Source: Alkalibacterium sp. (GTDB lineage Bacteria > Bacillota > Bacilli > Lactobacillales > Carnobacteriaceae_A). From it: a stretch of 54,699 nucleotides of DNA. This document shows positions 36,481 to 45,621 of this stretch, one piece after another (position 1 is the stretch's first letter; every line of letters begins with the position of its first letter). Made by a program: the position numbers and the translations under genes. The stretch lies in the NCBI GenBank assembly GCA_020832185.1, contig JAFIFE010000009.1:1-54699 (forward strand), written 5' to 3'. The notes under the pieces are model-generated. The model saw only the letters and a program-made list of their open reading frames with translations. It had not been told where the DNA came from and ran no database searches.

Positions 36481-38175
36481 TTAATCTTGAGAATCTAACG
36501 TCCATTCATGCAGGTCATGAAGTGATCCTGCCCAATACTCTTTGATTCCTCCGTCTAACTCATCAACTCTTACAGAAAACTGAGAATCTGAGTAAAGAGG
36601 CACAATAGGCATTTCATCTTGCAGATGCTGTTGAAGCTCTGCATAAATTGGGAAACGCTCATCATAGTCTGTTCCAGCCATTCCCTGTTCGATTAAAGAA
36701 TCGATTTCAGGGTCTGAGAGTCCCATGTTATTCGATGCTTGACCCGTTTGTACATAAGACGCAATATTAGGATCTACTGTATGTCCCCAGCCCATCAGAC
36801 CGATATCATAATCAAGATCTTGAGCCATAGATAACCAAGTAGGGAAGTCATACGTTGACAGATTTACTTCCACACCAATTTCAGTTAACCACTGTTCAAT
36901 CAAGTCACCATTTTGTTCACGTACTGCATTACCTGTTGGCACGACGAATTCTAGTGGTGTATCGAAATCGAATCCAGCTTCTTCAAGTAACTGAGTAGCC
37001 ATTTCTGGATCATATGGCAAAGGCTCTAAACTTTCATCTTTGTATGGACTTGCTGAAGAGTAAGTTGATGCCAATACTTCCCCACGTCCACCCAGTAAGT
37101 TGTCTACTGTCAGTTCTCTGTTTAAAGCATAAGCGAATGCCTGACGAACTTGAGGGTCACTAATACGTTCATTATTGATGACCATGTATTGACCATTGAA
37201 ACTCGGATGTTCTTCCACTACTAATCCATCGATATCTTCTAAAAGAGCAATATCCTGGACGGGAACCATTCCAATCCCTCCGCCAGCTGCCATATGAAGA
37301 TTTCCAGCCTGGAATTCAGTAATTAAGGCTGTTCCGTTCATGATTCGAGCATAGACGGTTTCAATGGAAGGTGCACCACGATGATAATCCGGGTTGGCTT
37401 CCAGTTCCACGTAGTTATCTGTATCGTATTGAACAAACTGGTAAGCTCCACTAAATACTGATGGCATAGTAGCTGCTTCAGAGTTAGGAATATCACTCAC
37501 TTCAATATCACCAAAGATATGTTCAGGAGCAATCAGCACGTTAAATCCTAAAAATTCTGAAATATAAGCTAAATCGACTGGACTGTCTGTTGTAATCGTT
37601 AATGTTTTATCATCAATTACTTCAACCCCAGACAATTCATCAGTGCCTTCATCACGAACACCTGATGAATCAGCTCCGGCAATCATTGCTGTACTCGTTC
37701 CCAACGTTGTTTCTACTTCTGGATCTGCAATCGTGTTCAATGTAAATGCAACGTCATGTGCGGTAACAGGTTCACCATCAGTCCAATTTGCATCTGGATC
37801 GATCGTTACTGTAAATGTTTGATTGTCTTCTGTTTCAAACGTGGCTAATCCTGGTTCAAACTCTTCTGCGGTCGGCATAACGAGTAAACTATCATAGAAG
37901 AAACGCTGAATCCATGTACCAGCAACGCCCGGACGGTAGAATGGATTGAAACTGTCAGGTGCGTTAGTCATTCCGATCATTAAGGTTGACGTATCGCCTT
38001 CTTCAACTTCTGGAACGTCTCCTTCTGCTGTTTCTTCTGTATCCGGATCTTCTCCAGCTCCTGCACCAGCGTCATCTTCTAAATCAGGTACATCTCCATT
38101 TCCACAAGCTGCTAACACGAGTGCTGATGCAAAGGTAACCGTTCCGTATTTTAACATTTTTTTCATTTTAGACAT
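36481..38175 (-). CDS. oppA: Peptide-binding lipoprotein OppA
   Basis: A 564-residue substrate-binding protein of the SBP_bac_5 family. Signal peptide with lipobox LAAC, so Cys24 is lipidated, then a very acidic linker. The mature part has NAPDSFNPF, WTDGEPVTAHDVAFTLN, GAYQFVQYDTDNYVELEANP and QAFAYALNRE, all standard. It would hand peptides to OppB-OppC. Start chosen at 38175, after GGGGAG, rather than 27 bases upstream. A non-coding gap of 124 bp separates it from oppC. Confidence 0.94.
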   Translation of the reverse strand: MSKMKKMLKYGTVTFASALVLAACGNGDVPDLEDDAGAGAGEDPDTEETAEGDVPEVEEGDTSTLMIGMTNAPDSFNPFYRPGVAGTWIQRFFYDSLLVMPTAEEFEPGLATFETEDNQTFTVTIDPDANWTDGEPVTAHDVAFTLNTIADPEVETTLGTSTAMIAGADSSGVRDEGTDELSGVEVIDDKTLTITTDSPVDLAYISEFLGFNVLIAPEHIFGDIEVSDIPNSEAATMPSVFSGAYQFVQYDTDNYVELEANPDYHRGAPSIETVYARIMNGTALITEFQAGNLHMAAGGGIGMVPVQDIALLEDIDGLVVEEHPSFNGQYMVINNERISDPQVRQAFAYALNRELTVDNLLGGRGEVLASTYSSASPYKDESLEPLPYDPEMATQLLEEAGFDFDTPLEFVVPTGNAVREQNGDLIEQWLTEIGVEVNLSTYDFPTWLSMAQDLDYDIGLMGWGHTVDPNIASYVQTGQASNNMGLSDPEIDSLIEQGMAGTDYDERFPIYAELQQHLQDEMPIVPLYSDSQFSVRVDELDGGIKEYWAGSLHDLHEWTLDSQD

Positions 38176-38299
38176 GTTGTTCTCCCCTTTGTAAGTAATC
38201 ACCGTATGGCAATTCTCTGATCGTAAAGCTCTTGCTTTTTATCCCCTATAAAGCACTTTGTTTCTTTTAGTAAGACTCAGAATCTTTCCCCAAAGATCC

Positions 38300-39253
38300 T
38301 TATCCTTTTGTTTCACCTTCAATAGCTTCGCGTAATCCATCTCCGATGAAGTTGATGGCCAGTACCGCAATAAAAATCAAAATCCCAGCAGGTACCCAGC
38401 GCCACGGTTCACCGGCAAGTACACGAAGTGATTGTGCCTCTGATAGTATGTTTCCCCAACTTGGACGCGGTCTTTGAACGCCGACACCCAGGAAACTTAA
38501 TGATGCTTCAGTTAGAATCGCAGTGGCGATACCAAAAGTGGCATTGACTAAGATTGGAGATAACACGTTTGGCAGGATATGAATAAACAAAATTCCTGGT
38601 GTAGAATACCCAGTAGCAACAGCAGCCAGTACAAAATCCTGTTCTTTCAGCTGCATGACTTGTCCTCTGACTAACCGGCATAATGGCGGCCAGCTCAAGA
38701 CACCTAATACAAGAGTCACTACCCAGATACCTGACCCGAGTAAGGATACAAGTGTCAGGATGACCATGAAGAATGGAAATGACATAAAGGCTTCTGTTAT
38801 ACGCATGATCACTCCATCAACGAATCCTCCGAAGTATCCGGAGACTAGGCCTAATGTTGTACCAATCATTACATATATAGTAACTGAACCTAAACCAACG
38901 ATCATTGAAACTTGAGTGCCGTGAATCAGTCGAGATAACACATCTCGTCCAATATCATCTGTTCCAAGATAAAAATTATCATAGGGAGCTGCCCTGAAAA
39001 TTCCGGCTGATGCATCTCGCGGGTGTGGTGAAATTTGATTGGCAAATACTGCGACCAGCAGCATGATTAGAAAGATGACCAGACTGACGACGGCTACTTT
39101 ATTTTTGAAAAATCGTTTGGCAATCGTTTTGATATAACTGTCACCGTCTGTCGCTACTTGCTCAGCAGCATTGCCCGGAAAATTTACTCTTTCCACTGCA
39201 TCGACAAGATGGAACATTGCTTCTGCATTTTTGTTGCCTACATTTTGTGCCAT
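38300..39253 (-). CDS. oppC: Oligopeptide ABC transporter permease OppC
   Basis: A 317-residue permease with six helices and a hydrophilic N-terminal extension. It shows HPRDASAGIFRAAPYDNFYLGTDDIGRDVLSRLI, the region just after the first helix conserved in OppC/DppC, and the EAA loop LAAVATGYSTPGILFIHILPNVLSP that docks OppD/F. The C-terminus WRWVPAGILIFIAVLAINFIGDGLREAI is classic. GGGGGAG before the ATG; 17 bp after oppB. Confidence 0.95.
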   Translation of the reverse strand: MAQNVGNKNAEAMFHLVDAVERVNFPGNAAEQVATDGDSYIKTIAKRFFKNKVAVVSLVIFLIMLLVAVFANQISPHPRDASAGIFRAAPYDNFYLGTDDIGRDVLSRLIHGTQVSMIVGLGSVTIYVMIGTTLGLVSGYFGGFVDGVIMRITEAFMSFPFFMVILTLVSLLGSGIWVVTLVLGVLSWPPLCRLVRGQVMQLKEQDFVLAAVATGYSTPGILFIHILPNVLSPILVNATFGIATAILTEASLSFLGVGVQRPRPSWGNILSEAQSLRVLAGEPWRWVPAGILIFIAVLAINFIGDGLREAIEGETKG

Positions 39254-39269
39254 TCAGTTCTCCCCCTTT

Positions 39270-40220
39270 CTAATTATATTTGATTCGTGGATCGACTACT
39301 GCATACATAATATCTACAAATAAGTTTGCGAATAATACGACGACGGCTGATAACATGGTTATGGCCATAAGCATTGGGTATTCCCGCTGCTGAATCGCCA
39401 TGATCGTCAAGCGTCCAAGTCCTGGCCACTGGAAGATCTGTTCAGTCACAATCGCTCCTCCGACAAGCCTTGGCAGGTCTGTTCCTATAATGGTAATGAC
39501 CGGAATCAATGCATTTCTAATCCCATGTCTGGTCAAAATCACTTCTGAAGCCAGCCCTTTTGCTGTCGCTGTTCGAATATAGTTTTCACCGTACACTTGA
39601 ATCATTGTTGCCCTCATATACCTTGTCATATTGGCTATATAAAAGGCAGATAGAACAATAACAGGTAACACGAGGTGATGAATGACACTGAAGAAACCAC
39701 TCTCGCCTCCTAATTGGGACATTCCCCCAGTTGGGAACCATCCTAACTGAACAGAAAAGACATAAATCAGTCCCAGTCCTAAGAAGAAGTTTGGGATAGA
39801 TACCCCAACAAATGAACCGCCTGTCAATAAATTATCTACCCATGTCCCATGCTTTCTTGCGCTTAATATGCCTAAAGGAATAGCTATAATATAAGATACT
39901 AGAAGTGTTGCTCCCATCAGAACGACTGTTGGCCCTACTCTAGAGAGTAAAATGGGCAAGACCGGGTATCGTGTGGAATAATTTATTCCCAAATCCCCTT
40001 GTAAAGCTCGTCCAAGCCATCTAAAATACTGAACCGGGTAAGGCTGATCAAGGCCCAAAGCTCTTCTTGTTGCTTCTATTTGAATCGGTGTAGCATCTGG
40101 CGAAACATATAAATCGGTAGGATCACCGGGTGCCAGATTCATCATGATAAATGCGCCGATTGATATCATCAGTAACACCGGAATGGCTGTAAGAAGTCTC
40201 TTTAAAATGTATTTCTTCAT
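39270..40220 (-). CDS. oppB: Oligopeptide ABC transporter permease OppB
   Basis: A 316-residue permease with six helices: KKYILKRLLTAIPVLLMISIGAFIMMNLAPGDP at the N-terminus, a periplasm-side loop GLDQPYPVQYFRWLGRALQGDLG, and the EAA loop YIRTATAKGLASEVILTRHGIRNALIP. It forms the channel with OppC. I prefer ATG 40220 with AAGGG six bases before; ATG 40226 would leave no spacing. It follows the second M20 amidohydrolase by about 37 bp. Confidence 0.95.
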   Translation of the reverse strand: MKKYILKRLLTAIPVLLMISIGAFIMMNLAPGDPTDLYVSPDATPIQIEATRRALGLDQPYPVQYFRWLGRALQGDLGINYSTRYPVLPILLSRVGPTVVLMGATLLVSYIIAIPLGILSARKHGTWVDNLLTGGSFVGVSIPNFFLGLGLIYVFSVQLGWFPTGGMSQLGGESGFFSVIHHLVLPVIVLSAFYIANMTRYMRATMIQVYGENYIRTATAKGLASEVILTRHGIRNALIPVITIIGTDLPRLVGGAIVTEQIFQWPGLGRLTIMAIQQREYPMLMAITMLSAVVVLFANLFVDIMYAVVDPRIKYN

Positions 40221-40257
40221 CTTCATCCCTTCTTTCTATAGGTTAGTCCCTCGCTAA

Positions 40258-41445
40258 TTAGCCTTGCAAATATGTGTTGATAATAGATAAAAATACTTCG
40301 CCTGATCTTAAAAGAGACCGTTCATCGATTTCAAACTTTGGATGGTGATGCGGATAGGCGTCCGTTTTTTCTGGCGGCTGGGCTCCCACTCGTAAGAAAG
40401 CCCCCGGCTTGTCCTTCAAGAAATAGGCAAAATCTTCGCCTCCCATTGATTCGCCAATTTCCAATACATCCTCTTCTGGAAAGATACTTAGGAACGAGTC
40501 TTTCACTTTTTCAACTACTTCAGGTGTATTCTCAATGGCCGGATACCCTTTCGTGTAATCTAATTCGATCTTAGAGTCATACGCTGCGGCGATGTGTTCG
40601 CTCATCTCTCTCAATTTACGTTCAACTTTCTGCTGAACGTCCTGATGAAGGGTTCTGACCGTTCCTTTGATTTCAGTGGAATCAGCTATGATGTTATACG
40701 CTTCTCCTCCGGACTGAAAGCCTGCAAACGTCAGGACAGCGGGTTTGACCGGGTCAGTCATGCGACTGACGATCTGCTGTAAACTCGTCACGATCTGTGT
40801 CCCTACTGTTAACGCATCATGTGTATCATGTGGTGCCGCTCCGTGTCCACCTTTTCCCTGAATCTTCATTAGAAATGAATCAGAGTTGGCTGAGCCGAAC
40901 TTTACATTATAGTAGACTTTATTCAACGGCTGTGTAGCCCCGAGGTGAATACCGAATACGTAATCCACGCCCTCTAGTGCCCCATCTTCAACCATTGATT
41001 TTGCTCCACCTGGTATGACTTCTTCTGCGTGCTGATGCAGAAGGACGATGTTTCCATGCAATTCGTCTTTGTGTTTGGCCATGACTTTAGCGACGCTGAG
41101 TAAAGCGGCAGTATGTCCATCGTGCCCACACGCATGCATCACTCCTGGATTCGTTGACTTAAATGAGACATCTACCTCCTCAGTCACTCTCAATGCATCA
41201 AAGTCAGCTCTTAACGCAATTGTTGGACCAGGATACTTCCCATTGATTCTTCCCACGATTCCGTATCCATTTCCTACATCTGTACGAATGTCATCCAGTC
41301 CAAAGGATTCCAGTTTTTCTCTGACAAAGCGTGCGGTTTCTACTTCTTCGAAAGAAGGTTCTGGATGAGCATGCAAGTGTCTCCGCCAGGCAACTGTTTC
41401 TAGGTAATTATCTTTTAATTCTTCTGTCCATTGTTCAAATGCCAT
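40258..41445 (-). CDS. M20-family amidohydrolase (paralogue 2)
   Basis: A 395-residue metal-dependent amidohydrolase of the N-acetyl/N-acyl-aminoacid or hippurate hydrolase type. It has WRRHLHAHPEPSFEEVETA, ALRADFDALRVTEE, MHACGHDGHTAALLS (metal ligands Cys-x-His), LLHQHAEEVIPGGAKSM (catalytic Glu pair) and SMGGEDFAYFL. Close to the adjacent upstream gene (about half identical by eye), so a tandem duplication. Next to an oligopeptide importer it may remove acyl groups from imported amino acids or peptides. Confidence 0.9.
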   Translation of the reverse strand: MAFEQWTEELKDNYLETVAWRRHLHAHPEPSFEEVETARFVREKLESFGLDDIRTDVGNGYGIVGRINGKYPGPTIALRADFDALRVTEEVDVSFKSTNPGVMHACGHDGHTAALLSVAKVMAKHKDELHGNIVLLHQHAEEVIPGGAKSMVEDGALEGVDYVFGIHLGATQPLNKVYYNVKFGSANSDSFLMKIQGKGGHGAAPHDTHDALTVGTQIVTSLQQIVSRMTDPVKPAVLTFAGFQSGGEAYNIIADSTEIKGTVRTLHQDVQQKVERKLREMSEHIAAAYDSKIELDYTKGYPAIENTPEVVEKVKDSFLSIFPEEDVLEIGESMGGEDFAYFLKDKPGAFLRVGAQPPEKTDAYPHHHPKFEIDERSLLRSGEVFLSIINTYLQG

Positions 41446-41464
41446 GAAACATCCCTCTTTCTAT

Positions 41465-42691
41465 TTATTCTCCAGCTACGTGATGTGATTCTTCCACTAC
41501 TTTAGTGGCAGTGATCAGATAATGAGCTACGATATCCATAAAGCATTTTCCACCGACAAGCATGGCGCGTTCGTCAAAATCAAATTTTGGATGATGATGA
41601 GGATACACGATGCCTTTTTCTTCATTGCCAGAATGAACAAAGAAGAATGATCCTGGTTTTTCCTGCAAGAAATAGGAGAAGTCTTCTCCGCCCATACGTA
41701 ATGGAATGGCTTCGACTTTTACATCTTTACGGTTGTCGGTAAATAACTGCTTGATCAATTCCGTTTCTTCTATATGATTGTATAAAGCTGGATACCCTCT
41801 TGTATAATTGACTTCACATGTTGCACCGTGAGCCTTACATATATTCTCAGTCATAAATTTAATTTTTTCTTCAACCAGATCTCTTAAATCAGGATCAAAG
41901 GTACGAACGGTTCCTTTTAACAAGGCTTTGTCCGCTATAACGTTATTCGCTCCATCTCCTGCTTTCAAAGTGGAAAAGGTTAGAACACCTGATTGGTTAG
42001 GGTCTTTCTGACGGCTGATAATGCTTTGAAGCTGATTGACCACATAAGATGCCACGACAACTGCATCCACTGTTGAGCTTGGATGAGCGGCATGTCCACC
42101 TTTCCCCTGTATGTTTATACTAAAGAAGTCAGCCGCTGCCATTGCGTATCCGGAACAATAAGAGACTGTTCCGTATTCAAGAGGTGAGCGCAGATGTAAG
42201 CCGTATACTGCATCGACATCTTCAAGCACACCGGCATCGACCATCGATTTCCCTCCACCAGGTAAGACTTCTTCGGCGTGCTGGAATATAAACTTAACTG
42301 TTCCTGACAAATCATCCTCATGAGATTTTAATACTTTAGCTACACTAAGTAACGTCGCTGTATGTCCATCATGTCCACATGCATGCATGACTCCCGGATT
42401 TTTGGATGAGAACTCTAATCCCGTTTCTTCCTCAATACGAAGCGCGTCGAAATCAGCGCGAAAAGCGATAGTAGGACCATATTGAGCACCCCTTAAGTAG
42501 GCTACGATTCCTCCGCCACCGACGTTTTCTTCTACTTCTTCATATCCGAATTCTTTTAGTTTTGCTGCTATGAACTGCCTTGTGTTCCATTCTTCAAACG
42601 ACGGTTCCGGATTTTCATGCAAGTGCCTTCTCCACTTAACCGTTTCTGGGAATAAGTGATTTAATTCTTCTTCCAGGTTTTCAATTGTCAT
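41465..42691 (-). CDS. M20-family amidohydrolase (paralogue 1)
   Basis: A 408-residue paralogue of the next gene. The same motifs are present: WRRHLHENPEPSFEEWNTR, MHACGHDGHTATLLS, FQHAEEVLPGGGKSM and RMGGEDFSYFL. The paralogues differ mainly in the lid domain (about 180-290) that touches substrate, suggesting two related specificities. First gene of the long operon running through opp to the M20 dipeptidase. AAGGAG before the ATG. The putative cre site lies about 180 bp upstream. Confidence 0.9.
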   Translation of the reverse strand: MTIENLEEELNHLFPETVKWRRHLHENPEPSFEEWNTRQFIAAKLKEFGYEEVEENVGGGGIVAYLRGAQYGPTIAFRADFDALRIEEETGLEFSSKNPGVMHACGHDGHTATLLSVAKVLKSHEDDLSGTVKFIFQHAEEVLPGGGKSMVDAGVLEDVDAVYGLHLRSPLEYGTVSYCSGYAMAAADFFSINIQGKGGHAAHPSSTVDAVVVASYVVNQLQSIISRQKDPNQSGVLTFSTLKAGDGANNVIADKALLKGTVRTFDPDLRDLVEEKIKFMTENICKAHGATCEVNYTRGYPALYNHIEETELIKQLFTDNRKDVKVEAIPLRMGGEDFSYFLQEKPGSFFFVHSGNEEKGIVYPHHHPKFDFDERAMLVGGKCFMDIVAHYLITATKVVEESHHVAGE

Positions 42692-42867
42692 AACTAAACC
42701 ACTCCTTAAGAGTTTTGAATATTAAAATGAGAAAGTTATCATTTTTCTTACTGTTTTTTAAAGTGTAAACAGTCGTACGCTTAATGTCAATTCTTTTTAT
42801 GAGAAAACTTATCATTTAATTCTAATCTAATTCTTTTTATATTATTAAATTCCTATTATTTTAAGAA

Positions 42868-42881
42868 TAGAAGCGTTTACA
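42868..42881 (-). promoter_or_regulatory. Candidate catabolite-response element
   Basis: Minus strand TGTAAACGCTTCTA resembles the CcpA operator TGWAARCGYTWNCA, differing in the final bases. It lies 177 bp upstream of the peptide-use operon and 244 bp upstream of the divergent small gene, so it could govern either. Other parts of 42692-43124 are AT-rich with no gene. Confidence 0.45.
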
Positions 42882-43124
42882 TTAATTCTGTGACGAAATT
42901 GTGACATATAACTGGTTTTATTCATATTCTGAATAGTATTAGAATAAGCCTTTCCTTCATATGACTATAAGACAAGTGACAAAGCCGTGAACAAAAGATA
43001 AAAAGATAATGACAGCTTGTTACTTTTTGTTTACTTTTTGTAAGAAAAATTATAAACTAATTATTATCAAAATACCTTGCTGACAGCCTTAAAGGGTTAA
43101 CATATAGCAAGTAGAGGTGACTTA

Positions 43125-43481
43125 ATGAAGGAATTAGTTAATTCAGAGTACAAAGAATTAGAAGAATACGCCAAGTCACTGGACATGACGCCAGAAGAAT
43201 ATGCGCTTAGTCTGCACAAAAAGAATCAGAAGATAAAATCCCTCCTTCTAGTCAATGGAGAAGAATATAAACAATTTGTTGAAGAGTTCCATTCTGTCCT
43301 TGATGAGATGGTGATTTATAAAGAGATGGGTGCTAATAAACAGTCACCCGATCATCAGCAATTAATAAAAAAAGTGGTTCACATACTTACTGCTTCAAGC
43401 GCCAATCCGAAAGTTCTTGCTCAGCTTTATCATCACTACCCAAACGGGATTGATGACGCACTGAGTACCCAGCCACTTTAA
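43125..43481 (+). CDS. Uncharacterised small helical protein
   Basis: A 118-residue soluble protein that I do not recognise. It is largely alpha-helical by composition: EYKELEEYAKSLDMTPEEYA, then KNQKIKSLLLVNGEEYKQFV and a C-terminal HILTASSANPKVLAQLYHHY. No membrane helix, signal or cysteine. A GAGGTGA ribosome site and a strong terminator right after the stop show it is a real single-gene unit. Divergent from the peptide-use operon. Confidence 0.75.
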   Translation: MKELVNSEYKELEEYAKSLDMTPEEYALSLHKKNQKIKSLLLVNGEEYKQFVEEFHSVLDEMVIYKEMGANKQSPDHQQLIKKVVHILTASSANPKVLAQLYHHYPNGIDDALSTQPL

Positions 43482-43494
43482 TAGAATAAATAGT

Positions 43495-43527
43495 AAGAGC
43501 CCATTTCTTTTTGAAATGGGCTCTTTT
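43495..43527 (+). terminator. Terminator of the small helical protein gene
   Basis: Perfect 13-bp stem AAGAGCCCATTTC (43495-43507) with GAAATGGGCTCTT (43513-43525), then TTGCT. Confidence 0.9.
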
Positions 43528-43529
43528 GC

Positions 43530-44034
43530 TATCATTATTTAACTGATGCTTTGTTTGTTAATTCTAGGGTATTCAGTCGCAGGTCTTCATATACCGGATT
43601 CTCAAAGAGAGGGGTAGTCGAGTCTTGCCTTTTGGGAGTCTTTATGTCGGACTCGTGATTTTATGTGTGTTGAGAACGACCTTAAATGCCTTTTAGAGTG
43701 GACCCATCTAGATTTTCTAGATGAGTTCTACCTATCGGTCTCTTTATTGTCAGACTCGCTCAGATAAACTATATGAGCTACACCTAATTGAAGTTAAATG
43801 TCGGACCCATCGGACTATAAATTCCCAGTTCGACTTAAATTAAACTATTAGCTATCACTCGAAAACATATATTTAATGAGTACTACTTATACAGCGTTTA
43901 GGGTAGTACTCACTAGAAGGGTATGAGTCGAGTTCGACACAAGACGCTTTAAAAGGAATCCTCTAGCTGTTCTAGTCGATGAGTCTGCATACTATACCTC
44001 TTGTCCCTTTGGCGGGCCCACTAATATAAAGCAA
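43530..44034. other. Non-coding stretch rich in GAGTC/GACTC palindromes
   Basis: About 500 bp without a credible reading frame between a terminator and the YdjM-like gene. Words of the type GTCGGACTCG, AGTCGAGTC, CAGACTCGCTC, GTCGGACCC and GAGTCGAGTTCGAC recur at 20-60 bp intervals in both orientations. Two clear hairpins: CATCTAGA-ttt-TCTAGATG (43705-43723) and GAGTACTAC...GTAGTACTC (43878-43911). It resembles the 16 kb array in design but the words differ. Confidence 0.5.
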
Positions 44035-44526
44035 CTAAAAAAGCAGTGAAATCTGGTACATCAAACCAAAAACAGCAATGAGAAATATAATCGTTTCGGT
44101 TAGTTTCCCTGTGGTGTAATACAGTTTCCTGAATCCGAATTGTATTCGCTTATGACTAATCGGTTGAAACCAAGCTACGCCAGTTTTCGAGAATGAATCT
44201 TCTACCATGTGAGCTATGTAGCCCACCATGAAGTACTCGCTCCATACAATGGGTAAGTGAAGAGTCGAAAGGAATAACCGGGATAGCATGAAGAAAAAAG
44301 CAGCCCCTGCGAGTGAATGGGCTAATCCTCTGTGTCCGAACACCATTGCGATGCCGTTACTGACTCCTCCTGTCCGATTACCGATAAACGATTTAGGGTG
44401 ATCGATGTCTGGAAAAACAGCCCCTAACCCTATTGCCAGAACTGTTCCAGCTGTCAATTGTCCAGTTGATACAAGCACTGGCATAGCTGCCGCATATGTA
44501 ACAGCTAAATGTGTGTGATAACGCAT
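44035..44526 (-). CDS. YdjM-like membrane metal-dependent hydrolase
   Basis: A 163-residue membrane protein of the YdjM/DUF457 family. Metal-binding signatures are MRYHTHLAVTY at the N-terminus, FPDIDHPKSFIG, FGHRGLAHSL and HMVEDSFSKTGVAWFQPIS. The family is predicted to be a membrane-bound metal hydrolase, related to LexA-regulated YdjM of E. coli, with no proven substrate. Length is typical for short members. A single gene; AAGGAG lies before the ATG. No terminator is obvious after it because the palindromic stretch begins. Confidence 0.8.
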   Translation of the reverse strand: MRYHTHLAVTYAAAMPVLVSTGQLTAGTVLAIGLGAVFPDIDHPKSFIGNRTGGVSNGIAMVFGHRGLAHSLAGAAFFFMLSRLFLSTLHLPIVWSEYFMVGYIAHMVEDSFSKTGVAWFQPISHKRIQFGFRKLYYTTGKLTETIIFLIAVFGLMYQISLLF

Positions 44527-44740
44527 GATTAACTCCTTCTATTATATGTAGGTTCTCTTGAATCTAGTCCTATCTGATGATCAGTCTTTTATTCATTACA
44601 CTTTTGTGACCTCTACACCCGGTACTGGATTCATCCTATAATCATACCACATTATAATCCACTGAATGAGGTATGATTGACTTTGTGCTGACCTTAAGAC
44701 TCAATTCTTTTCACTTTCTTATATAAAATAGACAGATAAA

Positions 44741-44773
44741 AGCCGCTGTACTCATTACATGAATACAACAGCT
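44741..44773 (-). terminator. Terminator of the pxp operon
   Basis: AGCCGCTGTACTCAT (44741-44755) pairs with ATGAATACAACAGCT (44759-44773), 12 of 15 positions; the minus strand continues TTTTATCTG. Its sequence is closely related to the hairpin at 52585-52614. Confidence 0.7.
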
Positions 44774-44803
44774 CAAGTTTTCGATGGATTCCATCACCTT
44801 TGA

Positions 44804-45583
44804 TCAGTCAATCAGGTTAAAATGCTTCAGCCCTTCTATTATTCCTCCTTCTGTATTAGATGATGTAATATAATCAGCGAGTTCTTTCACATCATCCAAT
44901 CCATTAGCCATCGCAACACTGTGATCAACGCGTTCAAGCATTTCCTTATCGTTTGCACCATCTCCAAATGCGTAGAGCGGCACATCCTGCATATTGATCG
45001 ACTCGAGTAAGGCGTCAATTCCTGTTGCTTTAGAATGGTCTTTCGTAATGGTATCGATACTATAAGGCGTATTTCGATAGAAAGACAATTCAGGGAAAGC
45101 ATCGATAATTTCTTTATCCAGCGATGCATCTGCGTTCAACACGAGCATCATCAGGATGTCTTCTTCTTCATCAAGGTCCCGGTCTATTGCAGGGGGCGCT
45201 TCGTGAATGTAGTTATAGGCGTTTTTAAGTGTTTCACTATACCGAGTCGCTCGTATTTTGTCAGAACTATAGAGCGAAAGAGGCATATTTTTCTTGTCCG
45301 TCAGTTCTTTAAGACCCGTTACTAATGACTTGGGAATCACGTTACGATACACTTCTTCACCCTCATACTGAATGAACTGACCATTAAGGGAAATCAGGGA
45401 GTCGATAACCGTCTCTTCCAGGACATGCTGAATCTCGATTGGGCTTCTGCCAGTCGCTATAAAAGGAACAGCTCCTTTTTCCTTCAGTTCAACAAGGGCT
45501 TTTTTTACCTCTTCATCCACTAATGACTCTTCATTTAACAATGTTCCATCTAAATCAAAAAATACTAATGCCGTTGGTTTCAT
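44804..45583 (-). CDS. Cof-type HAD sugar phosphatase
   Basis: A 259-residue type IIB HAD phosphatase. Motif I is FFDLDGTLLNEE, motif II ATGRSPIEIQ, motif III in ITKDHSKATGIDALLE and motif IV YAFGDGANDKEML. The large C2 cap lies at about 85-185. Such enzymes dephosphorylate sugars, flavin or pyridoxal phosphates; the substrate is not predictable. It follows pxpA by 38 bp and shares the terminator, so it is probably the last gene of that operon. Confidence 0.87.
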   Translation of the reverse strand: MKPTALVFFDLDGTLLNEESLVDEEVKKALVELKEKGAVPFIATGRSPIEIQHVLEETVIDSLISLNGQFIQYEGEEVYRNVIPKSLVTGLKELTDKKNMPLSLYSSDKIRATRYSETLKNAYNYIHEAPPAIDRDLDEEEDILMMLVLNADASLDKEIIDAFPELSFYRNTPYSIDTITKDHSKATGIDALLESINMQDVPLYAFGDGANDKEMLERVDHSVAMANGLDDVKELADYITSSNTEGGIIEGLKHFNLID

Positions 45584-45621
45584 TCAAATACTCCTCTTAT
45601 TATTTATATTTTTTCGGTCCC

